From Ww85 sp963745765 (lineage in GTDB: Bacteria; Desulfobacterota; Desulfobulbia; Desulfobulbales; Desulfocapsaceae): 64,000 bases of DNA. The first letter of the stretch is position 1. The number at the start of each line of letters is the position of its first letter. The stretch is from the NCBI GenBank assembly GCA_963745765.1, contig CAVUYQ010000011.1, positions 1-64,000 on the forward strand, in the 5' to 3' direction. Below are positions 41,389-50,419 of the stretch, piece after piece. The position numbers and the translations under genes were made by a program. A model generated the notes under the pieces. The model saw nothing but the letters and a program-made list of their open reading frames with translations, did not search any database and was not told where the DNA came from.

Positions 41389-43628
41389 ATCAGCAGAAGT
41401 CAGATAAGGCTCGACTGAAAGCCTGGCTCCGGGAAATTTTCGCAGGTGGATTGCCCGCTGATTCCGACCTGGATATCCTGAGAAAACACTTCCTTCTCAA
41501 TCTTATCGGCATCCTCGGTTCCTTCTTCCTTTGTTTGCTTGCCACAATGGCGGCTGTGCAGGGAGAGTATGTACTGAGTATTATGGATGTCGGGATTCTG
41601 CTTTTTGTCGTAGCAAATCTCTTTATGCTGAGAAACAGGAAAAACCTTGCTCTTGTGAGTCTTGTCGGAACACTGGGTACCGGGAGCTATTTCGTTTTTC
41701 TGGTCGCCTATAGCAGCCTGGGTGGTGCAACTTATTTATGGGTCTTCACCTATCCGCTGATCACGCTGAACCTGCTGGGAAAAAAGGTGGGCACCTATGT
41801 CTCCTCCTCGCTGCTTCTGCTGTCATTGATTTGTTTGTTGATGGCAAATGGATTCGCAACGCAGGTGACCTTTGATTCCAGATTTATCACCCGTTTTGTT
41901 GCCGTATATATAACCATTCATCTGTTTAGCCTGGTAGCCGAGGTTGTTCGTGAAAAAGTGCAGCAGAAACTGCGGGCCTCAAGTGCCGAGCTGTTGAAAA
42001 GCCTGAACAAGGTACAGAAAAGTTCCGATGATCTGGTTGATATAAACAGGAAGCTGCTCATGGAGATCGAAGGGCGTAAGCGTGTGCAAAAAGCCCTTAA
42101 AGCCAGTGAAAGTTTTCTCGATGATGTCATCGAGAGTATTCAGGACGGAATTAGTGTCCTGAGCCCCGATCTTACCATTCGCTATACGAACAGTGTGATG
42201 AGACAATGGTATCAGCAAAATCTGCCGTTAGTCGGAAAGAAATGTCATTTCTGCTACCATAACAAACTTGTTCCCTGCGATCCATGCCCAACTCTTCGTT
42301 GTCTTGAATCCGGCAAATCGGAACGTGGAATTGTGCCGGGGTTGCCTGGCTCTTCGGTAGATTGGCTGGAGGTATTCAGTTTCCCTCTCAGGGATAAGGA
42401 AACGGGGAAAATAACAGGAGCGGTCGAATTTGTCCGTGATATCAGCGTTGCCAAGCGTCTGGAGGGACAGTTGTATCATGCACAGAAAATGCAGGCCGTT
42501 GGTACCCTCGCAGGTGGCGTTGCTCATGATTTCAACAACTTATTAATGGGAATCCAGGGTCGAACTTCGTTAATGGCAGTGGATCTCTCCCCGGTGGATC
42601 CAAACCTTGAACATATCAGGGCGATTGAAGAGTATATCCAGAGTGCCACTAATCTTACCGGACAACTGCTGGGTGCGGCACGGGGCGGCAAATACGATCC
42701 CAGGCCCACTGACTTGAACGATCTGGTGCAGAAGAGTTTATCGATGTTCGGTCGGGCTCGAAAGGAAATCAGAATAAAGATGCTGCTGGCTCGCACACCC
42801 GTTGTGGCAGACATAGAACCGGAACAAATAGAGCAGGTTCTGTTGAATATCTATGTCAATGCCTGGCAGGCCATGCCGAAAGGGGGAGAACTTTGGCTCG
42901 GGACCTCGGTTGAACGGCTGGATAATCTGTTTTGCGAGCCTCATCGGATAATGCCGGGGAGTTATGCGAAAATCTCGATAACCGATTCCGGTATCGGTAT
43001 GGAAGAGTCGGTCCTTCAGCAGGTTTTTGATCCCTTTTTTACGACCAAGGACAAGAGCCGCGGAACAGGCCTGGGGTTGGCTTCTGCTTACGGGATTATC
43101 AGGAACCACAGCGGTTTCATTACCGCCTTCAGCGAGATCGGCAGCGGCAGTACCTTCACTATCTATCTCCCCGTTTCCAAGAGAAAGCCTGATAAAAAAA
43201 TCGCCGTGGAACCGGCTATCTTTAAAGGGGCCGAGACGATTCTTCTTGTTGATGACGAGAGGATGATTATCGAGGTGGGGCAGGCCCTGTTGAAGGAATT
43301 GGGTTATCACGTGCTGATTGCCGAAGGTGGTAAACAGGCGCTGGATATAATCAAGGCAGGAAAAAATACGATTGATCTGGTAATCCTTGATCTTATCATG
43401 CCGGGTATGGATGGTGGGACTACCTTTGAGGCCTTGCGGGCTGAATACCCCCTGCTCCCTGTTCTCCTGTCGAGCGGTTATGCCGTCGACGGCCAGGCCT
43501 CTGAGATTCTGCAAAAAGGCTGTAACGGTTTTCTTCAGAAACCTTTCAGTCTGTCAGAGCTTTCTCAGAAAATCAGGAGTGTTTTGAAGCAAAGGGTTGT
43601 TGAGCAGCCCAAGATATCTGGCGACTGA
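41364..43628 (+). CDS. Hybrid sensor histidine kinase with C-terminal receiver
   Basis: A 754-residue membrane sensor. About five hydrophobic helices span residues 50-190, then a coiled segment (EVVREKVQQKLRASSAELLKSLNKVQ), a PAS domain at about 250-365 with an unusual cysteine cluster (KKCHFCYHNKLVPCDPC), the HisKA H-box AGGVAHDFNNLL with His388, a HATPase domain with N-box and DSGIGMEESVLQQVFDPFFTTK and GTGLGL, and a receiver domain with phospho-acceptor Asp676 (LVILDLIMPGMDG). The start could be 41364 or the ATG at 41385. There is no adjacent response regulator with an output domain, so phosphotransfer must go elsewhere. The PAS cysteines could bind heme or a metal. Confidence 0.92.
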   Translation: MVGVGYKMNQQKSDKARLKAWLREIFAGGLPADSDLDILRKHFLLNLIGILGSFFLCLLATMAAVQGEYVLSIMDVGILLFVVANLFMLRNRKNLALVSLVGTLGTGSYFVFLVAYSSLGGATYLWVFTYPLITLNLLGKKVGTYVSSSLLLLSLICLLMANGFATQVTFDSRFITRFVAVYITIHLFSLVAEVVREKVQQKLRASSAELLKSLNKVQKSSDDLVDINRKLLMEIEGRKRVQKALKASESFLDDVIESIQDGISVLSPDLTIRYTNSVMRQWYQQNLPLVGKKCHFCYHNKLVPCDPCPTLRCLESGKSERGIVPGLPGSSVDWLEVFSFPLRDKETGKITGAVEFVRDISVAKRLEGQLYHAQKMQAVGTLAGGVAHDFNNLLMGIQGRTSLMAVDLSPVDPNLEHIRAIEEYIQSATNLTGQLLGAARGGKYDPRPTDLNDLVQKSLSMFGRARKEIRIKMLLARTPVVADIEPEQIEQVLLNIYVNAWQAMPKGGELWLGTSVERLDNLFCEPHRIMPGSYAKISITDSGIGMEESVLQQVFDPFFTTKDKSRGTGLGLASAYGIIRNHSGFITAFSEIGSGSTFTIYLPVSKRKPDKKIAVEPAIFKGAETILLVDDERMIIEVGQALLKELGYHVLIAEGGKQALDIIKAGKNTIDLVILDLIMPGMDGGTTFEALRAEYPLLPVLLSSGYAVDGQASEILQKGCNGFLQKPFSLSELSQKIRSVLKQRVVEQPKISGD

Positions 43629-43929
43629 ATCTCCACCTGCTGCATGTCCTTCATTGTTACCCAAAGCGCGCTTTTTCTCCACGGACCGTGGCAGTGACAT
43701 TTCCTGTAAGCTGTCAGTATGTAAAGAAGAGGAGGGAAGGTTGTCTGGCTGATTACGCCATCTTTTTCTCATCAGTTTGCTCTCCTGCTGTAGACCTTGA
43801 GCCTTACAATACATAGTGTGTAACAACAGCAGATGGTATCCGGTGGAGTTTGCTGCCAACTGGCAGGTGTATTGACTGCGCAGGGGTAGGCAGTCGTTCT
43901 TTGCCAAAACTGAAAAGAGGAGAATCCCC
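43629..43929. other. Intergenic region, nothing recognised
   Basis: No gene, repeat or clear terminator seen. The dodecin promoter presumably lies in the right-hand half. Confidence 0.4.
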
Positions 43930-44142
43930 ATGTCTGAGAGTGTTTACAAGATCATCGAAATGGTTGGATCCAGCCCGGTATCGTGGGAAGAAGCTGCCCA
44001 GAATGCTGTCAAAGCAGCAGGACTCAGCCTGCGCGACCTGCGTATTGCAGAAGTTGGTAAGCTGGACATGATAATTGATGAGGGTAAGGCCGCCGTTTAC
44101 CGGGCGCGGGTGAAACTTTCCTTTAAGATCCTGTCGGACTGA
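43930..44142 (+). CDS. Dodecin
   Basis: A 70-residue flavin-storage protein that assembles into a hollow dodecamer. The sequence follows the family: SVYKIIEMVGSSPVSWEEAAQNAV, a helix, then LRDLRIAEVGKLDMIIDEGKAAVYRARVKLSFKI with the three-strand sheet, and the conserved Trp in the helix and the flavin-contacting region. AGAGGAG lies eight bases before the ATG. It is a monocistronic gene with no partner nearby. Confidence 0.94.
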   Translation: MSESVYKIIEMVGSSPVSWEEAAQNAVKAAGLSLRDLRIAEVGKLDMIIDEGKAAVYRARVKLSFKILSD

Positions 44143-44252
44143 CAGATAGAGCCTGAGCGAGCCTGGATATTTCACGAGTCGATACCGCCCGCTCTCCTGC
44201 GTCACTTTTGCGCAGTTGCCAGGTTAAGGGATGAGGTGTGCTCTTTGCCGCG

Positions 44253-44410
44253 TCATGATCGATTTGCAAGAGCACTCTTGATGGCTATGCCTATCTCCTT
44301 TATCTTCACCGGCTTTTTCAAAAAAACAGCTGGCTCAGAGCCTGAGTGTTTCTTTCACCTCGTCGGTTTCCGCGAAGTCACTGACAATGAAAAGGGAAAA
44401 GGGGTACCAT
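44253..44410 (-). pseudogene. Remnant of a response-regulator receiver domain
   Basis: Read leftward, one frame gives FPFIVSDFAETDEVKETLRL (about 44405-44340), and another gives AVFLKKPVKIKEIGIAIKSA ending at a stop at 44253. The FLKKPVKI motif with its Lys-Pro is the hallmark of a receiver C-terminus. The two parts are in different frames and the phospho-acceptor region is absent, so this is a decayed receiver. Confidence 0.55.
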
Positions 44411-44590
44411 TGACAGTGATGGTATTGGGCGATGCAGGCTCAACTTGTTTTCGCATAATGGATTTCTCTTTGCGGCATTGGTGAGTTGAATGCTGGAGCC
44501 CCTGAATGAAAAGACTTATCTTGAATAATAACACAGAAATTCCGGACTCCGTAATGGACAGCAATAGTTTTGTTAAACTGACGTGAGCGT

Positions 44591-44881
44591 ATGGATACCT
44601 GGTCGGTATATCTCCTCCGGGATGAAAACAAGGGCCTTTACACCGGCATTACGACCGATGTAAAGCGACGGTTTAAGGAACACGAACAGGGAGGAGTCCG
44701 TTCGGCGAAATACACCAGAGCCAGGAAGTTTCTTGAGCTGGCGTATGTCTGCAGAATAGGTAACCGTTCACTTGCCTCGAAAGTGGAGTATCGTCTGAAG
44801 CGTTTGAAGAAAACGGAAAAAGAAGCAATTGTGAGTAAGAACGCAAGCGCCCGGGAACTCCTTGATCGCCTTGATCTCTAG
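44591..44881 (+). CDS. GIY-YIG nuclease-family protein
   Basis: A 96-residue single-domain protein of the YhbQ/UPF0213 type. The motif SVYLLRDENKGLYTGITTD supplies the two Tyr positions of GIY-YIG, followed by the catalytic Arg in VKRRFKEHEQG and the conserved Glu in SKVEYRLKRLKK. Relatives are endonuclease-like proteins with suspected DNA-repair roles. The start is the ATG at 44591 with only a weak upstream purine stretch. Confidence 0.93.
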   Translation: MDTWSVYLLRDENKGLYTGITTDVKRRFKEHEQGGVRSAKYTRARKFLELAYVCRIGNRSLASKVEYRLKRLKKTEKEAIVSKNASARELLDRLDL

Positions 44882-44937
44882 AGAAGATGCGCGTGTGAAA
44901 CAACTGCCGGAGATGAGAAGAAGAATGACCAGAAAAA

Positions 44938-46449
44938 CTATTGATTAATCGGCCTTAACGCCCTGTCCAGGTCCAGGTACCTTTGATAGCATTCGCTATA
45001 GTGCCTGGCGGTTGCCGGGTGAGGCTGGGCACTGCCGGCAACATCCATTTTGACATATCTGTCAGTGATCTCAGCGATTGCAATGTTACTTCCGCTTTTA
45101 CGCAGATGACACCACATCGCCTGGAGAGCGGCACCAAGGGCTCCAGCCTCCTCCGCCAGGGGTCGAACCACCGGGCAATTGAAGATATCGGCTGTTATCT
45201 GCCGCCAGAGGGCGCTTTTTGCTCCTCCGCCTACCAGGCGGATCTCATCGGCAACGATACCTTGTCTTTTGAGCACATCCATGCCGTAGCGCAGGCCGAA
45301 GGTTGCCCCTTCCATGGCTGAGCGGCAGAGATTGATGCGGGAATAATTGTTGGCTGTCATGCCGTGCATGCCAGCAGAAGCTGAGGGAAGGGCAGGGGTT
45401 CTCTCACCGTTGAAATAGGGCAGGAGCATCATGCCGTCGCTGCCGGGGACGGCTTTTGCCGCCAGGCTGTTGAGGCCGGCCGTGTCTATCTGCAGCAAAT
45501 CTTTTATCAATTCGGTGGCAACTGTCACGTTCATCGTGCAGACGAGCGGCAGCCAGCCGCCGGTACTGGAGCAGAATGCGGCAAGCTCGCCGAGCTGATC
45601 AACAACAGGTTTATCCGAATAGGCATAGATAGTGCCTGATGTCCCGAGGCTTGCCGTGATCACACCGGGTCTTACATTGCCGGTACCGATGGCTGCCATC
45701 ATGTTGTCTCCGCCGCCCGATGCTACCAGTACATCTTTCTTTAAACCAAACTTTGCGGCGAGATCCGAACGAACCACGCCGACCGGCTCATGCGGTTCAA
45801 TCAGCTCCGGTAAACAGTCAGCCAATCTGCCATTTGGCTCTATGGCCTGCAGTATATCCTTACTCCACGAGCGTTTTACCACATCAAAATAGGCGGTGCC
45901 GGAGGCATCTCCGTATTCACTCTTTTTCTCGCCGGTCAGCCAGAAATTAAGGTAATCATGGGGGAGAAGAACCGTACTCAGACGCTCATAATTTCCAGGT
46001 TCATTTTCAGCCAGCCAGAGAATCTTCGAAGCGGTGAAACCGGCGGCAATGGCGTTACCAATATAATTGATTACTTTTGTATCTCCGCCGGCTCGCCTGG
46101 TGATGGTTTCCGCCTGGGCCGCGGTAGCGGTATCGCACCACAGTTTTGCCGGTCGAATCACCTTACCGGCTTTATCCAGCGCAACAAAGCCATGCTGCTG
46201 ACCGGAAACGCCGATAGCCTTGATATTGCCGGAGATGACAACCTTTCGTTTCAGAACAGTGGTAATGTTTTTCTCACAGGCGTTAATCCACCAGGCAGGA
46301 TCCTGTTCCCGTGTACCTGTATTACCCTGCACCAGCTCATGTGTTTGATAACACTCGGCAATGATTTTTCCTGAGACCTGGTCAAGTACCACCACCTTTG
46401 TTCCCTGGGTACCGGAGTCGATACCCATATAGAGCGGGTTGTCAGCCAT
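44938..46449 (-). CDS. xylB: Xylulokinase
   Basis: A 503-residue FGGY-family sugar kinase that phosphorylates D-xylulose to xylulose 5-phosphate. It starts YMGIDSGTQGTKVVVLD (phosphate 1), has IGVSGQQHGFVALD with the xylulokinase-type GQQHG, KLWCDTATAAQ, the catalytic base Asp in GGGDNMMAAIGTG, and SLGTSGTIYA (adenosine-binding), then LVGGGAKSALWRQITADI. Length is typical. AGGAGAC precedes the ATG. No xylose isomerase or transporter gene is adjacent; the enzyme may have another pentulose as substrate. Confidence 0.93.
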   Translation of the reverse strand: MADNPLYMGIDSGTQGTKVVVLDQVSGKIIAECYQTHELVQGNTGTREQDPAWWINACEKNITTVLKRKVVISGNIKAIGVSGQQHGFVALDKAGKVIRPAKLWCDTATAAQAETITRRAGGDTKVINYIGNAIAAGFTASKILWLAENEPGNYERLSTVLLPHDYLNFWLTGEKKSEYGDASGTAYFDVVKRSWSKDILQAIEPNGRLADCLPELIEPHEPVGVVRSDLAAKFGLKKDVLVASGGGDNMMAAIGTGNVRPGVITASLGTSGTIYAYSDKPVVDQLGELAAFCSSTGGWLPLVCTMNVTVATELIKDLLQIDTAGLNSLAAKAVPGSDGMMLLPYFNGERTPALPSASAGMHGMTANNYSRINLCRSAMEGATFGLRYGMDVLKRQGIVADEIRLVGGGAKSALWRQITADIFNCPVVRPLAEEAGALGAALQAMWCHLRKSGSNIAIAEITDRYVKMDVAGSAQPHPATARHYSECYQRYLDLDRALRPINQ

Positions 46450-46493
46450 GTCGTCTCCTAATTACTGCCTTCTATGTATGAGGCAAGGTCTTT

Positions 46494-46952
46494 TCAGCCG
46501 ATAAGCGGGGAGAGGATTTTTCCAATTGTCCTGACGAATCGATTCCTGAACACATGCCTGGCGAAAAAGGGCATGGCCAACAGGCGACTGACCGGCGGGT
46601 GCAGATGATAATTATAGCCGCTGCCTGAAACCTTATAGACTTTCCCGAGTATCTCGGCGATATCCACGGGGCCGGGATCGTCATGGGTGCAGGCATCACC
46701 TCTGGTGATTACGCCATGCTGGTCTTTGCGGACAATACGGTGGACCAGCAAAACCTGATCGTTTGTCAATAAAACAACATCTCCCCGGTTGTATGATGCA
46801 CGGTTTCGGAGGTGTATCGTGTCTCCGTCTCTGATAAAAGGCGCCATACTGTTCCCGTGTGCCTGGAAACGCAGATCATTTCCGGCCTGCAGGACCGTAG
46901 TGGCAATATCCTGAAGGGCTGCATGAGAGATGTGAAAATTCTGAGAGTTCAT
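46494..46952 (-). CDS. S24/S26-type peptidase, SipW-like
   Basis: A protein of about 153 residues (152 from this start) with the signal-peptidase I pattern: the nucleophile Ser in QAHGNSMAPFIRDGDTI, the strand GDVVLLTNDQVLLVHRIVRK where the general base position is His (as in SipW/Sec11) rather than Lys, and ITRGDACTHDD. No clear transmembrane anchor is present before the catalytic Ser, but hydrophobic text (VSRLLAMPFFARHVF) follows. The start at 46952 is preferred by alignment; an in-frame ATG at 47069 would add 39 residues and overlap the FMO gene. Peptidases of this kind occur in polysaccharide and peptide biosynthesis regions. Its partner here is unknown. Confidence 0.75.
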   Translation of the reverse strand: MNSQNFHISHAALQDIATTVLQAGNDLRFQAHGNSMAPFIRDGDTIHLRNRASYNRGDVVLLTNDQVLLVHRIVRKDQHGVITRGDACTHDDPGPVDIAEILGKVYKVSGSGYNYHLHPPVSRLLAMPFFARHVFRNRFVRTIGKILSPLIG

Positions 46953-47031
46953 AGCATAACTTTTATTTTCATCAAAACTGTCATGATGACCTGGATTTGC
47001 AATACAGCTGCGTGCTTCAGTCTCTTCGTGC

Positions 47032-48912
47032 TTAGACGATTTTTTTCTCGATAAGTTTTTCAAACACATAGGGGAGGCAGTCTGACTCGGTCAGCGGGCC
47101 GCGGTTGAGCAGTTCGTGGGTGGCGAACCATTCTCTCTTGTTCGCGGCAATATAAGTTTCCAGGTCATGAGCCTGCAAAAAATTTGCCGTTCGCCGCTCG
47201 ATCTGCGCCTTGGCAACCTCATAATAGCGCGGATAATTTCTGATCAGGGCATCGGCTCCGGCGATGTAGTGCGACCATCTCCTGTCGTCTATGGAGATCT
47301 TTTCGATGCCGTCGGACTGAATCATCTTTTCATATTCGGGGTTATCAAAAAAGTCGATATATACATCCATATAGAATTTGGTCATCTCCAGTACGCTTGA
47401 GCCAAAAAAAGAATTGAACACATCGTCGTCAATATAGGCATCGGCCAGATACATCAGGTCTTTGTCGATGTAATTATTATTGTACATGTATTTGTAATTA
47501 CATATTTTTTTTACCGCAGGCGCATTGCGGTGAAAACCTACGCAATTGACGACTATATCGGCGTCAATTTTCTTTTTATGGTCCACGATGACGCCTTGAT
47601 CATAGAGGCCGGTTATGCTTCCGGTGACGGTCTCGAGTTTTTTCAGGAAATGGGCGATAAACCAGATATCGGACACGCTGATGGTATGTCCCTCATGTTT
47701 GATTTTGCCCATCCAGCATTCGGGCTGGCTGGCGCCGCTCTGGTCATAGAGCTTTTTCCAGAGCATCATGTTTCTGATGTTGCTCTTTCTTTCATGCTCG
47801 AACTTTTCATCGTAGGGAGTAGAAAAGTTCAAGTAATCTATGATCTTGGGACATACGGTTCCATGTCGTCGGCAAACCACTGTAACATGGCTGGCCCCGT
47901 TCTCAAGAGCCGTCCTGGCGTTCTCGATGGCAAAAGCGCCCATACCGACGATAACAACCTTTTTGTCCTGCCAGCCCACCTCTTTCGATTCGTCGGAAAT
48001 GCCGGAGAAGATGGTACCATTGAAGAGGTGCTGATTATCCCAGGTAATCTGACGGGGGGTGCCGACGCGGTCGTTGATCGCCAGAATTACTCCCTTTGAT
48101 TTGATTGTTGCCGGCTGCCCGCTGCGGACTACCCCGGTCTGGTAGCATCCGTCTCTTTTCTCGATGCGTTCTGCTTCTGTCCGGGTGAAGATAGCGGCGC
48201 TATGTTTTGAAGATAAGTGATGGAGATCTTGTAGAATTTCAGAGGTAGCCGAGTGGTCCCGGTTACTTCTTGCCTCCTTTTCGACCAGTCGGTACGCTCC
48301 TTCGGAGGTGTTGACCTGGGAGGTTGAATTGGCATACTGCGACCATATCCCGCCGAGGATATCGCGTTTTTCAACGATACAAAAAGAGATGTTTTTTTCC
48401 GCCAGGCGGTCAGCGGCGTAGATTGCTGTTATACCGCCTCCGACGATCAGGACATCGATCTTATCCGGCAATGATTGCGTATTGTCGTTTTTCAGCCTGG
48501 CTTTATCAAAAGTAATTCTGGCATCGGAATAGCGTGTTATTGCTTTAACAATGTTCTCAGGAGTGGGCGAATCAACGGGAATGATGTCCAGACCCTGATG
48601 ATCTTTAAAGCCCACGGTTGCATCGGTTACAAACAGTGCATACGGATAGCAGGTTGAGCGGATGGCTTGTAACCGGCGGAGCAGTTCCGAGACCCGCTCG
48701 CGCTCTTTACCCGAGACCACGTAAACATAAGGCAGGTCAGTGTATTTCCGCAGGTATTTTACTGACTCGGTGACGTCTCGTTGATCAAGAGAGAGCAGGT
48801 TCTCTGCCGGCAGTTCGATGGAACTGAAATTAATAATTCTGACTTTTGGCGGCCGTCCCTGGGGGTGCTTTTGGCTCACTGCGTCACCTGTTCCTGTAGA
48901 GTGATTAATCAT
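47032..48912 (-). CDS. Flavin-dependent monooxygenase with N-terminal extra domain
   Basis: A 626-residue protein. Residues about 20-145 form an unassigned domain (EKPHPQGRPPK..., LRKYTDLPYVYVVSGKERERVSELL). From 152 a FAD-binding fold begins (IDVLIVGGGITAIYAADRLAEK), followed by VEKRDILGGIWSQYANST, the NADP-binding VVIVGMGAFAIENARTAL, and DIVVNCVGF. This is a flavin-containing or Baeyer-Villiger-like monooxygenase. The usual FxGxxxHxxxW fingerprint between the two nucleotide sites is degenerate (FSGISDESKEVGW). It lies beside a PKS, so a role in tailoring a polyketide is a reasonable inference. N-hydroxylation is an alternative. Confidence 0.82.
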   Translation of the reverse strand: MINHSTGTGDAVSQKHPQGRPPKVRIINFSSIELPAENLLSLDQRDVTESVKYLRKYTDLPYVYVVSGKERERVSELLRRLQAIRSTCYPYALFVTDATVGFKDHQGLDIIPVDSPTPENIVKAITRYSDARITFDKARLKNDNTQSLPDKIDVLIVGGGITAIYAADRLAEKNISFCIVEKRDILGGIWSQYANSTSQVNTSEGAYRLVEKEARSNRDHSATSEILQDLHHLSSKHSAAIFTRTEAERIEKRDGCYQTGVVRSGQPATIKSKGVILAINDRVGTPRQITWDNQHLFNGTIFSGISDESKEVGWQDKKVVIVGMGAFAIENARTALENGASHVTVVCRRHGTVCPKIIDYLNFSTPYDEKFEHERKSNIRNMMLWKKLYDQSGASQPECWMGKIKHEGHTISVSDIWFIAHFLKKLETVTGSITGLYDQGVIVDHKKKIDADIVVNCVGFHRNAPAVKKICNYKYMYNNNYIDKDLMYLADAYIDDDVFNSFFGSSVLEMTKFYMDVYIDFFDNPEYEKMIQSDGIEKISIDDRRWSHYIAGADALIRNYPRYYEVAKAQIERRTANFLQAHDLETYIAANKREWFATHELLNRGPLTESDCLPYVFEKLIEKKIV

Positions 48913-48938
48913 ATCCTTTGCTATTGCTATTGAGAAGG

Positions 48939-48954
48939 CAGGCCCTCGGGCCTG
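48939..48954. promoter_or_regulatory. Short inverted repeat in the divergent promoter region
   Basis: CAGGCCC-TC-GGGCCTG is a perfect 7-bp palindrome in the 282-bp region between the divergent FMO and MetE-like genes, 27 bases before the FMO start. It could be an operator or a leader hairpin. Confidence 0.4.
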
Positions 48955-49194
48955 ATTATCAAAGGTGAATGAAGTATAGGTTCCCTATTAATTAAGAAAT
49001 ATTTAAGCCATGTCAAGAAGATGTTCTGCCGGCTCAGTTTTCATCGCGGCTATCACATCCCGTACTGTTTTTTTTCTATCCGGTATTATAGTGGCTCAAA
49101 CACGTGTTACAGACTGCGTAATGTTTGCAGTTGAATATTTTGTCGGACTTACGGCCACAGCCAGGCAAACCATTACACAGGAGGAAGCGGCTCC

Positions 49195-50334
49195 ATGATT
49201 AAAACGACTCATGTCGGCTCTTTACCCCGTCCGGCGGCGATGATTACCAGACAACTCAGGAAGGAGACGTTATCCCCGGATGACATAAGAACGTATCTAG
49301 CGGAGCTTGTTGCACGCCAGATGGAGCTTGGATTGACGTTCATCAATAATGGGGAATTGCCCCGCTCGGACTATATTAATGCAACGGTTCAGCGGATCAC
49401 CGGCTTTGACAAGACAGGTATCGCCCCGCTGCCCCGGGACATGGAAGAGCTCCCCGAGTACTCCAGGCGCTTCAGCGGCAGGAATGGCCTGATAACCCTG
49501 AATCCGAAAGCACCCATTGAACTGCCTGCCTGCTCGAGCGAGCTTGCCTATCGGGGCGAAGCCTCTTTGCGACAGGAACTCGACATGATGGTTGGTGTTC
49601 ATCGTGATCTTAAGACGAGATTTCCCGATATTGAATCTGAGCTTTTTTTTACGGCCCCCTCACCGGGAACCGTCGCCCTGTTTCTGGAAAACCATTACTA
49701 TGCCGATTATGAAACCTACCTGCAGCGTCTGGGCGAGTTGTTACAGCAGGAATATGAAATAATCGACAGCTATGGGGTGTATCTGCAGATCGATTGCCCC
49801 GACCTGGCCATGGGCCGGCATACGCGGTATAAGAATCTGGATGATAAGCAGTTTCTGGAACTCATTGACATGAATATCAGCGTTCTCAACAAGGCTCTGG
49901 AACATGTCGAACAGGGCAGATGCCGCTCGCATATCTGCTGGGGCAATTATGCCGGCACCCACCACTGTGATGTCGGCCTTGAAACAATATTTCAGCAGAT
50001 TATGCAGGTTGCCGTCACTTACATCTCACTTGAATCCTGTAACCACCGACATGCCCATGAATGGGAAGTCTTCAAACAATACCGGCTTCCTGAGGATAAA
50101 GTCCTGCTGCCGGGTGTTATCGACACGACCTCGAATACCGTCGAACACCCGGAACTGGTAGCCCAGAGGCTTGTAAATTTCGCCGGTGTGCTTGGTGTTG
50201 AACGGGTGATAGGTTCAACGGACTGCGGCTTTGCCTCAACCGCCTCGGCTGCAAGTGTGTCGGGCGAGGTGGCATGGTTGAAGCTTGCCTCGCTGGTGCA
50301 GGGAGCCAGATTAGCCGACCGAAAACTGGCATAG
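49195..50334 (+). CDS. MetE-like (cobalamin-independent methionine synthase C-terminal family) protein
   Basis: A 379-residue zinc-dependent TIM-barrel enzyme of the MetE C-terminal/UROD-like superfamily. The N-terminal THVGSLPRP carries a conserved His, CWGNYAGTHHCD and the zinc Cys in GSTDCGFAST are recognisable. Standalone proteins like this lack the MetE N-terminal half and use varied thiol or methyl substrates, including epoxyalkane-CoM transferase and core methionine synthases. AGGAGG precedes the ATG by about ten bases. A 56-bp palindrome follows its stop at once. It may supply or use a methylated or thiol compound in the nearby biosynthetic genes, but this is unproven. Confidence 0.85.
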   Translation: MIKTTHVGSLPRPAAMITRQLRKETLSPDDIRTYLAELVARQMELGLTFINNGELPRSDYINATVQRITGFDKTGIAPLPRDMEELPEYSRRFSGRNGLITLNPKAPIELPACSSELAYRGEASLRQELDMMVGVHRDLKTRFPDIESELFFTAPSPGTVALFLENHYYADYETYLQRLGELLQQEYEIIDSYGVYLQIDCPDLAMGRHTRYKNLDDKQFLELIDMNISVLNKALEHVEQGRCRSHICWGNYAGTHHCDVGLETIFQQIMQVAVTYISLESCNHRHAHEWEVFKQYRLPEDKVLLPGVIDTTSNTVEHPELVAQRLVNFAGVLGVERVIGSTDCGFASTASAASVSGEVAWLKLASLVQGARLADRKLA

Positions 50335-50342
50335 GAACAGGA

Positions 50343-50398
50343 AATAAGGTGACAGTATACTTAATTCACTAGTGAATTAAGTATACTGTCACCTTATT
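50343..50398. repeat. Perfect 56-bp palindrome
   Basis: Bases 50343-50370 and 50371-50398 are exact reverse complements, centred on ACTAGT, with outer end AATAAGGTGACAG. As RNA it folds into one long hairpin and may terminate the genes on both sides. A second, near-identical element lies at 51444-51490. Sequences with GTGACAGTATACTTAATT are known to me as REP-like elements linked to RAYT transposases. Confidence 0.9.
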
Positions 50399-50419
50399 AT
50401 AGCTATTCTGTTACTCTTT

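Noticed and set aside
44236..44484. Plus-strand frame of 82 codons upstream of the GIY-YIG gene
   Set aside because: It is antisense to the receiver-domain remnant and has no coding features of its own.
49010..49198. 62-codon frame just before the MetE-like gene
   Set aside because: No ribosome site, no family motif, and it runs through the probable promoter and Shine-Dalgarno of the next gene.
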